A stretch of 31,837 nt of DNA, from positions 1-31,837 of the forward strand of contig DATCYZ010000134.1 of the NCBI GenBank assembly GCA_036526195.1, given 5' to 3'. How positions within the stretch are numbered: position 1 is the stretch's first letter; every line of letters starts with the position of its first letter. The notes under the pieces are model-generated. The model did no database searches and was not told where the DNA came from. It worked only from the letters and a program-made list of their open reading frames with translations. Source of the stretch: DATCYZ01 sp036526195 (GTDB taxonomy: Bacteria > Pseudomonadota > Gammaproteobacteria > Burkholderiales > SG8-39). Positions 7,754 through 13,825 of the stretch are shown here, piece after piece. The translations under genes and the position numbers were made by a program.

Positions 7754-8335
7754 ATGCCGATCAAGGGTACCGATCAACGCATCACGAGCGAAACGATCGC
7801 GACGCGAATCCTCGTCCTACGCAACCAGCGCGTCCTGCTCGATGCCGACCTTGCAGCGCTGTATGGTGTATCGACCAAGCGACTCAATGAGCAGGTCCGC
7901 AGGAACGCCGGGCGCTTCCCGCCGGATTTCATGTTTCCTGTTTTGAAACAGCACCTTGTGCACTTGAGGTCGCAAAATGCGACCTCAAGTCAAGATTCCG
8001 CTCACGGCGGCCGGCGCACCCTGCCACTCGCCTTCACCGAGCATGGCGCACTCATGGCCGCAAATGTCCTGCGCACGAAACGGGCAATCGAAGTTTCGAT
8101 CTACGTCGTACGGGCGTTTGTGGAGTTGAGGGAGACGCTGGGCGCGCATCGTGAACTCGCCAAGCGCCTCGATGCACTCGAATCCCGGCTCGAACAGAAA
8201 TTCTCGTCCCACGACCAGACCATCGCCGGAATCCTCGCCGCGATCCGTCAACTGATGACGCCACCCGTGCAGGCGCGACGGCCCATCGGCTTCGTGTCGA
8301 CGGACGATCCGCGGGAGGGGCGGCACGCAAAGTAA
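7754..8335 (+). CDS. ORF6N domain DNA-binding protein
   Basis: 193 aa. Residues 14-125 match the ORF6N domain (RNQRVLLDADLAALYGVSTKRLNEQVRRN, then GGRRTLPLAFTEHGALMAANVL), a DNA-binding module related to KilA-N and common in phages and mobile islands. Residues about 123-165 look like a short coiled coil that could dimerise. The ATG at 7754 is chosen because AAGGA precedes it and the domain begins soon after; the 126 upstream bases in frame read as noise. The gene is visibly less GC-rich and less codon-biased than its neighbours, so I infer horizontal acquisition. No other phage gene is nearby. The coding sequence contains a perfect 13-bp inverted repeat. Confidence 0.9.
   Translation: MPIKGTDQRITSETIATRILVLRNQRVLLDADLAALYGVSTKRLNEQVRRNAGRFPPDFMFPVLKQHLVHLRSQNATSSQDSAHGGRRTLPLAFTEHGALMAANVLRTKRAIEVSIYVVRAFVELRETLGAHRELAKRLDALESRLEQKFSSHDQTIAGILAAIRQLMTPPVQARRPIGFVSTDDPREGRHAK
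7962..7990. repeat. Intragenic inverted repeat in the ORF6N gene
   Basis: Two perfect 13-bp arms (ACTTGAGGTCGCA and its complement) flank an AAA loop. The repeat sits wholly inside the coding sequence and encodes LRSQNATSS (about residues 71-79), in the linker between the two halves of the ORF6N domain. It could be an autoregulatory binding site or an mRNA hairpin. Confidence 0.75.
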
Positions 8336-8365
8336 ACTGGCGATCGCCTGAATCCGGAAATCGCC

Positions 8366-9400
8366 ATGCCGATCGACCCCACCGCGAAGCGCAACGTCGG
8401 ACGCTCGACGCTCAAGGTGCCCACCCTCGGCCTGGGCACCGTGTTCCTCGCCGACCCGGACGCGCTGCACACCGAGGCCGAGGCCGACGCGGTGATGGAG
8501 GCGGCATGGAACGCGGGCGTGCGCTACTTCGACACCGCGCCCTGGTACGGCAACACGCTCGCCGAACACCGGCTCGGACGCGCGCTGTGGCGCAGGCCGC
8601 GCGAGTCCTTCGTGCTCACCACCAAGATCGGCCGCACCTACCGGCGACCGAAGGACGCGGCGGGGTTCGATTTCCCGCGCTGGAAGGGCGGCCTGAAGTT
8701 CGAGCTGCGCTTCGACTACGGCCGCGATGCGGTGCAGCGCTCCTACGAGGACAGCCTGCAGCGGCTGGGCCTGAACACCGTGGATGCGCTCGCAATCCAC
8801 GACCTCGACCTGCGCTTCCACCAGACCGAAGAGAAGGTGAAGCACTACCTCGACCAGCTCGACGGCGGCGGCGGCTTTCGCGTGCTGGAGGACCTGAAGC
8901 GCGCGGGCGAGATCAAGGCGATCGGCGCCGGCATCAACCACACCGGCATGATCCCGCAGTTCCTCGAGCGCTTCGCGATGGACTACTTCCTCGTCGCCAT
9001 GCCCTACACCCTGCTCGACCAGCAGGCGCTGGACGGCGAACTCGCGCTCTGCGCGGCGCGCGGGGTGAGCGTGGTGATCGGTGCGCCCTTCGCCTCGGGC
9101 ATCCTCGCCACCGGCGCGGTGCGGGGCGCGCGCTACCGCTACGTGACCGCCGAACCGGACATCGTCGACAAGGTGAAGCGGATCGAGGCGGTCTGCGCAC
9201 GCCACGCGGTACCGCTTGCCGCGGCGGCGCTGCAGTTCCCGCTCTTCCATCCCGTGGTGGCGGCGACGATTCCTGGCGCGGATGCGCCGGCCCAGATCGA
9301 GGCGAACGTGGCGCACCTGCAGCGCGCGATTCCGCCGGCGTTCTGGGCGGAACTGAAAGGCGCCGGCCTGCTGCGCGCGGACGCGCCGACCGGGGACTGA
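8366..9400 (+). CDS. Aldo/keto reductase
   Basis: 344 aa. The AKR tetrad is complete: Asp56 and Tyr61 (YFDTAPWYG), Lys87 (TTKIGR) and His145 (AIHDLD). The subgroup resembles D-threo-aldose (L-fucose) 1-dehydrogenases and pyridoxal 4-dehydrogenase, NAD(P)-dependent oxidoreductases of sugars or aldehydes, which share the LGLGT start and the long insert after TTKIGR. The stop TGA abuts the stop of the convergent crotonase gene with no bases between. A TAAACT motif overlapping the ORF6N stop could be its -10 box. The substrate is not predictable. Confidence 0.92.
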   Translation: MPIDPTAKRNVGRSTLKVPTLGLGTVFLADPDALHTEAEADAVMEAAWNAGVRYFDTAPWYGNTLAEHRLGRALWRRPRESFVLTTKIGRTYRRPKDAAGFDFPRWKGGLKFELRFDYGRDAVQRSYEDSLQRLGLNTVDALAIHDLDLRFHQTEEKVKHYLDQLDGGGGFRVLEDLKRAGEIKAIGAGINHTGMIPQFLERFAMDYFLVAMPYTLLDQQALDGELALCAARGVSVVIGAPFASGILATGAVRGARYRYVTAEPDIVDKVKRIEAVCARHAVPLAAAALQFPLFHPVVAATIPGADAPAQIEANVAHLQRAIPPAFWAELKGAGLLRADAPTGD

Positions 9401-10183
9401 TCAGGCGGGCGTGTCGAACGTCCCGCCGCGGCCTGCGCCGGCGGCGAAGCGCCCCGCTCCGCTTACCCCCTCGGCGGCGACCGCTGCGATGCCCTCGGCA
9501 AATTCCGCCTGCATGGCGCCCTGGAAGGGCAGGTCCCACTGCCGGTACACCGAGGCGCGATCGAGGTTCATGCAAAGCTGCGGAAAGGCGACGAGGTCGC
9601 GCGCCAGTGCTTCGGCCGCGGCCCGGGCCTGCCCGGCCGGCACCACGCGATTGGCGAGCCCCATTTGCAGCGCTTCCTCCGCCCCCACGGCCCGGCCGGT
9701 GAGGATCATGTCGAGCGCCCGGCTCTGCCCGATCAGGCGCGGCAGCCGCACGGTGCCGCCGTCGATCAGCGGCACGCCCCAGCGCCGGCAGTAGACGCCG
9801 AACACCGCGGTCGCCTCGGCGACGCGCAGGTCGCACCAGATCGCGAGCTCGAGCCCGCCGGCCACCGCATGGCCCGCCACGGCGGCGATCACCGGCTTGG
9901 AAAGCTTCATGCGCGACGGTCCCATCGGGCCGTCGCCCTCGGGCTTGTAGCGCCGCTTGCGCTCGCCGCTGGCGATCGCCTTCAGGTCGGCGCCCGCGCA
10001 GAACGCACCGCCCGATCCCCAGAGCACCGCGACGCGCTGCGCCGGATCGGCGTCGAAGGCGCGAAACGCGTCCGCCAGCCCGTCGGCGGTTTCGTTGTCC
10101 ACCGCATTGCGCACTTCGGGACGGTTGAGGATCACGGTGGTGACTGCGCCCTCGCGCTCGACGCGTACTTTCGGTGCTGGCAT
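9401..10183 (-). CDS. Crotonase/enoyl-CoA hydratase family protein
   Basis: 260 aa. The oxyanion-hole segments are GGAFCAGADLKAI (58-70) and AGHAVAGGLELA (103-114). Glu112 matches the first catalytic glutamate of enoyl-CoA hydratase. The second glutamate is missing: the equivalent segment reads FGVYCRRWGVPLIDGG (about 128-143). This subgroup is therefore probably not a true hydratase and may be an isomerase, thioesterase or other acyl-CoA enzyme. I chose ATG 10183, with GGGGAG upstream, over a longer frame; homology starts at MPAPKVRVEREG. It diverges from the porin gene across a gap holding an FNR-type box. Confidence 0.9.
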   Translation of the reverse strand: MPAPKVRVEREGAVTTVILNRPEVRNAVDNETADGLADAFRAFDADPAQRVAVLWGSGGAFCAGADLKAIASGERKRRYKPEGDGPMGPSRMKLSKPVIAAVAGHAVAGGLELAIWCDLRVAEATAVFGVYCRRWGVPLIDGGTVRLPRLIGQSRALDMILTGRAVGAEEALQMGLANRVVPAGQARAAAEALARDLVAFPQLCMNLDRASVYRQWDLPFQGAMQAEFAEGIAAVAAEGVSGAGRFAAGAGRGGTFDTPA

Positions 10184-10269
10184 GGTGGCTCCCCGGGAGG
10201 TCAGATGGCCCAGCCGAAAGCCTACACGCCGCGCCGCGGCCCCGAGCACGGCCGGGTGAAACCGGACCC

Positions 10270-10283
10270 TTGATTCCGATCAA
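10270..10283. promoter_or_regulatory. FNR/ANR-type box
   Basis: TTGAT-TCCG-ATCAA is a perfect match to the FNR/ANR consensus TTGAT-N4-ATCAA and lies inside an 18-bp palindrome (10268-10285). It lies between divergent genes, centred 74 bases before the porin ATG, which suits activation at about -41 with a short leader. FNR-type regulators respond to low oxygen, so anaerobic or microaerobic control of the porin gene is likely; control of the crotonase gene is also possible. Confidence 0.75.
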
Positions 10284-10350
10284 GGTCCGCCGGGGTGCCA
10301 GGATCGACCCTCACCACAGGGGCGGCACCCGCGCTGCCCGGAGAGGCCCG

Positions 10351-11553
10351 ATGCTTTCGATTCGCACCCTCGCCTTCACCCTCCTCGCGGCCGCCGCAGG
10401 CAGCGCGGCCGGCGCGGAGGCCGCGCGCTTCGGCGACGCGCTCACCGGCGGCAAGTTCTGGGCGGATTTCCGCTACCGGCTCGAGCATGTCGAGCAAAAG
10501 AACGCCCTGCAGAACGCGACCGCTTCCACGCTCCGCATCCGCCCCGGCTACGAGACCGGCGCGTACCGGGGCTTCAGCGTACTGATCGAGGTCGAATCGG
10601 TGCTCGCGATCGGCAACGACGACTACAACAGCACGGTGAACGGCAAGCCCACGCGCTCGGTGGTGGCGGACCCGGAGGCGACGGAGATCAACCGCGCGCA
10701 ACTCGCCTACGCCGGGTTTCCGGCGACGAAGCTCGCGTACGGCCGCCAGCGCCTGATCCTCGACAACAGCCGCTTCATCGGCAACGTCGGCTGGCGGCAG
10801 AACGAACAGACCTACGACGCCTTCACTTTGGTGAACGAATCACTGCCGAAGACGAAGGTCACCGCCGCCTTCATCTGGAACGTGAACCGCGTGTTCAGCG
10901 ACAAGCACCCGGCGGGGAACTTCAAGATGGATTCCCCGATCCTGAACGTCCAGTACAGCGGCTGGGCGCCAGGCCAGTTCTCCGCCTACGCGTACGGACT
11001 CGATTTCGCCAACACGCCGACCGCGTCGACCCGCACCCTCGGCCTGCGCTTCAGCGGCGCCACGCCGCTCGCCGGCACGACGCGACTGCTGTACACCGCC
11101 GAGCTCGCCCGCCAGCAGGACTGGAAAGACAACCCGGCGCGCTTTCGCCTCGGCTATTACCGCCTCGAGGCGGGGCTGGCCTGGCCGTCGTTCAACATCA
11201 CCGTCGGCGAGGAACGCCTCGCGGGCAACGGTACGGTGGCCTTCCAGACGCCGCTCGCGACGCTGCACGCCATGAACGGCTGGGCGGACCTGTTCCTCAC
11301 CACGCCCGCTGCGGGCCTGAAGGACCGCAGCATTTCGCTCGGCGCGACCGCGCTCGGCATCAAGTGGCTGGCGGTGGCGCACCGTTTCCGCGCCGACCGG
11401 GGCGGCGCGCAGTACGGCACCGAATGGGACCTGCAGGCAGTGAAGACGTTCGGCAAGGACTGGAGCGTCGGCCTGAAGCTCGCGCACTACGACGCGCGCA
11501 GCTTCTCGGTGGACACCGACAAGGTCTGGGCCTGGGTCGAGACGAAGTTCTGA
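10351..11553 (+). CDS. Outer-membrane channel, alginate-export-like family
   Basis: 400 aa with a signal peptide (MLSIRTLAFTLLAAAAGSAAGA) and a C-terminal phenylalanine, as in BAM-assembled beta-barrels. The body has alternating aromatic strands (KFWADFRYRLEHVEQ, RGFSVLIEVESVLAIG, YGRQRLILDNSRFIGN). These match proteins generally annotated as alginate export (AlgE-like) barrels in betaproteobacteria. No alginate genes are nearby, so a general uptake or efflux channel is more likely. The start follows GGAGAGGCCCG, a clear ribosome site. An FNR-type box upstream suggests oxygen control. Confidence 0.88.
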   Translation: MLSIRTLAFTLLAAAAGSAAGAEAARFGDALTGGKFWADFRYRLEHVEQKNALQNATASTLRIRPGYETGAYRGFSVLIEVESVLAIGNDDYNSTVNGKPTRSVVADPEATEINRAQLAYAGFPATKLAYGRQRLILDNSRFIGNVGWRQNEQTYDAFTLVNESLPKTKVTAAFIWNVNRVFSDKHPAGNFKMDSPILNVQYSGWAPGQFSAYAYGLDFANTPTASTRTLGLRFSGATPLAGTTRLLYTAELARQQDWKDNPARFRLGYYRLEAGLAWPSFNITVGEERLAGNGTVAFQTPLATLHAMNGWADLFLTTPAAGLKDRSISLGATALGIKWLAVAHRFRADRGGAQYGTEWDLQAVKTFGKDWSVGLKLAHYDARSFSVDTDKVWAWVETKF

Positions 11554-11582
11554 GGACCGGACGCGGGGCGCGGACCCAGCCC

Positions 11583-11619
11583 TTTTGGTAACATATCTGT
11601 TACTACCAAGGCCTCGGCG
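11583..11619. repeat. Dispersed GGTAAC-N6-GTTACTA element, copy 1
   Basis: The core is GGTAAC-ATATCT-GTTACTA, followed by GGCC and CGGCG. In this copy TTGGTA and TACCAA also pair around the core. It lies between the convergent porin and DUF169 genes, ending 12 bases from the DUF169 stop. Copies 2 and 3 are at 26691-26730 and 29537-29576, in the same orientation. Confidence 0.7.
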
Positions 11620-11631
11620 GCGCCCGGCCGC

Positions 11632-12411
11632 TCATTTCCGGTCCGGGTAGCTCACCGCCATGCCGGCGCGCACGTCCTGCTGGATGCCGTACTGCGCGAA
11701 CGGGTAGCGAAAGCCGTTCTTCGCCAGCGCCTCCATGCCGGCGATCGCCTTCGCCAGCATCTCCGGCGGCCCGGCCATCAGCATCTCGTCGTCGAGCACC
11801 CCGCCGTAGCGCCGCTCGGCGAAGCAGGGAATCGACAGGCTCGGCTCGCGCGTGGCGAGCGCGCGCCCCCAGGAATCGGCGCAGGCCGATTCGCCCACCA
11901 CGCTCCAGTCGAAGCGCTTGTAGCCGGACCACTGCAGCCCGTTGATGAAGTAGATCATCGCCCCCGGCGTGGCGTAAAAGAGCACGATGTCCGGCGGGTC
12001 GAGCCGGCCGCTCGAAAGCGGCGAGACCGCGAGCGCCTTGTACTTGCCGGTCGGCACGCAGTGCATCGCCTTCTGGTGCGCGCCCGCGTCTTCGAGGGTC
12101 GCGAACCACACGCCCTTCATGTGCGCGCCGGAGTGCCACTTCTCGTCCTGCCCGCCAAGGCCCACCACCGAGCGGCACTGGTCGCCGACCAGCGACTCGG
12201 CCGTGATGCCCACGGTCCAGCCCAGGCGCGCCGCCTGCGAGACGATCTGGTCGAGCGTATGCACCGACTGCGGCCGCCGGATCTTCGGGATCGCCGCCAT
12301 CGCCTCCACCGACTCGAACAGCTTCATGCCCCAGGGCAGGGCGCGCAGGCGCAGCAGGCGCTCCAGCGTGGCGGCCAGTTGCGGCAGGTCTTCAGCGGCG
12401 GTGTCGGGCAT
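11632..12411 (-). CDS. DUF169 family protein
   Basis: 259 aa. It resembles the DUF169 family, whose members are uncharacterised and often near redox or CoA-related genes. Notable segments are ESACADSWGRALATREPSLSIPCF, with two cysteines, and the FINGLQWSGYKRF stretch before it. There is no signal peptide or membrane segment, so it is cytoplasmic. The ribosome site GAGGAAA lies 6-10 bases before the start. It follows the CoA-transferase gene on the same strand after only 19 bases, so the two are one transcription unit and may act on the same metabolite. Confidence 0.85.
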   Translation of the reverse strand: MPDTAAEDLPQLAATLERLLRLRALPWGMKLFESVEAMAAIPKIRRPQSVHTLDQIVSQAARLGWTVGITAESLVGDQCRSVVGLGGQDEKWHSGAHMKGVWFATLEDAGAHQKAMHCVPTGKYKALAVSPLSSGRLDPPDIVLFYATPGAMIYFINGLQWSGYKRFDWSVVGESACADSWGRALATREPSLSIPCFAERRYGGVLDDEMLMAGPPEMLAKAIAGMEALAKNGFRYPFAQYGIQQDVRAGMAVSYPDRK

Positions 12412-12430
12412 CGTGTTTCCTCGGGTTTTC

Positions 12431-13660
12431 TCAGGTTCGATCCGGCGCGCGCACCGCGCCCGCGGCGATCAGCGCATCGATCTCGCCGACCGCCATGCCG
12501 AGGGCCCCGGCCAGGATTTCGCGCGCGTCGGCGCCGATCCCCGGCCAGCGCCGGCGTTCGTCGTTCTCTGCAGGTTCCACCGCGCCCGGAATCCGGATCC
12601 ACGGGATCGCCGGCGTGCCGGCCGGCGCCCCAGGCAGCGCGGCAGGGGCCACCAGCCCGATGGCACCGACGTGCGCATCCGCGGCGAAATCGATCACGGT
12701 ATGGATCGGGCTGCACAGCACGTCCGCCTTGCCGAGCGCCTCGAGCCATTCGGCGGTGCGGCGATCGAGCAGCGCGCGCTGGATCTCCGGCACCAGCGCC
12801 TCCGAATTCGCGCCCCGCGCGACGAAGTTCGCGAAGCGCGCATCCGCAAGCAGGTCCTCGCGACCGAGCACCTGCACAAGCGATGCGAAGTGCGACTCGC
12901 GCGTCAGCGTGATCGCGATCCAGCCGTCCTTCGTGCGATAGCTGCCCGCGGGCGCATTCAGCTTGCCCGGCGCCGCCCCCTCGAGCGCGCCCTCGATACC
13001 CTTCTGCACGAGGAAGGCCGCGCTCGCGTGGATCAGCGAGATGTCGAGGTAGCGCCCCGCTTGCTCGTGCGCGCGCGCGGCGAGCGCCATGGCCACGGCC
13101 TGGAAGCCGTAGAGCGCGGTGACGAAATCCGCGGTGTAGAAGCCGGTGGCCTTCGGCGTGCCCGCGGCATCCCGGTTCACCATCATCATCCCGGAGTAGG
13201 CCTGCGCCACGGTATCCGAGCCGGGCTGCCGGCTGCGCGGGCCCTGCTGCCCGAATGCGCTGATCGAAAGGTAGATGAGGCGCGGGTTCTGCGCCTTCAT
13301 CGCCTCGTAGCCCACGCCGAGGCGGGTCGCCACACCGGGCCGGAAGTTCTCGAGAAACACATCGGCGCGCGCCACCAGCCGCGCGAGCAGCGCGCGCCCC
13401 TCCGGCGTCTTCAGGTCGAGCGCGATCGAATGTTTGCCGCGATTGGCCGAGAGCGAAATCGGCGTCTGGTCGAGCACGCGCCTGCCCAGGCCGCGCCCCC
13501 AGTCGCCCTCCGCGGGCTCGACCTTGATCACTTCCGCGCCGTACTGCGCGAGCAGCATGCCGCAATACGGACCCGCGATGCCCTGCGAAAGATCGAGCAC
13601 GCGCACCCCCGCAAGCGGCCGGTCGTAGCCCGGCGCCTGTGCCCCGGTTTCTTCGTTCAT
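12431..13660 (-). CDS. Family III CoA-transferase (CaiB/BaiF type)
   Basis: 409 aa, the normal length. It moves CoA between an acyl-CoA and a free acid through an aspartyl-anhydride intermediate. The catalytic residue is Asp149 (GSDTVAQAYSG). The N-terminal motif LAGVRVLDLSQGIAGPYCGMLLAQYGAEVIKVE and the LKTPEGRALL region are typical of the family. The homology start coincides with the ATG at 13660, although the ribosome site there is weak. It is the first gene of a pair with DUF169. Acyl-CoA activation fits the nearby crotonase and BKACE genes, but no full pathway is present. Confidence 0.93.
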   Translation of the reverse strand: MNEETGAQAPGYDRPLAGVRVLDLSQGIAGPYCGMLLAQYGAEVIKVEPAEGDWGRGLGRRVLDQTPISLSANRGKHSIALDLKTPEGRALLARLVARADVFLENFRPGVATRLGVGYEAMKAQNPRLIYLSISAFGQQGPRSRQPGSDTVAQAYSGMMMVNRDAAGTPKATGFYTADFVTALYGFQAVAMALAARAHEQAGRYLDISLIHASAAFLVQKGIEGALEGAAPGKLNAPAGSYRTKDGWIAITLTRESHFASLVQVLGREDLLADARFANFVARGANSEALVPEIQRALLDRRTAEWLEALGKADVLCSPIHTVIDFAADAHVGAIGLVAPAALPGAPAGTPAIPWIRIPGAVEPAENDERRRWPGIGADAREILAGALGMAVGEIDALIAAGAVRAPDRT

Positions 13661-13825
13661 GACCCAGTTTAACAAGGCCGATGCGCCCGCCCGACGCGGA
13701 TTGGTGACCGATTGCCGTTCCCGCACCGGCCGCAGTGCGGTAAATTGGCACCTTTGCGGCCCTCGGCGGCCGCTTGTCGCCCCCCCGGACGCTACCCTGC
13801 CCCTTCCCTCCCACCGTCGTTCTAC

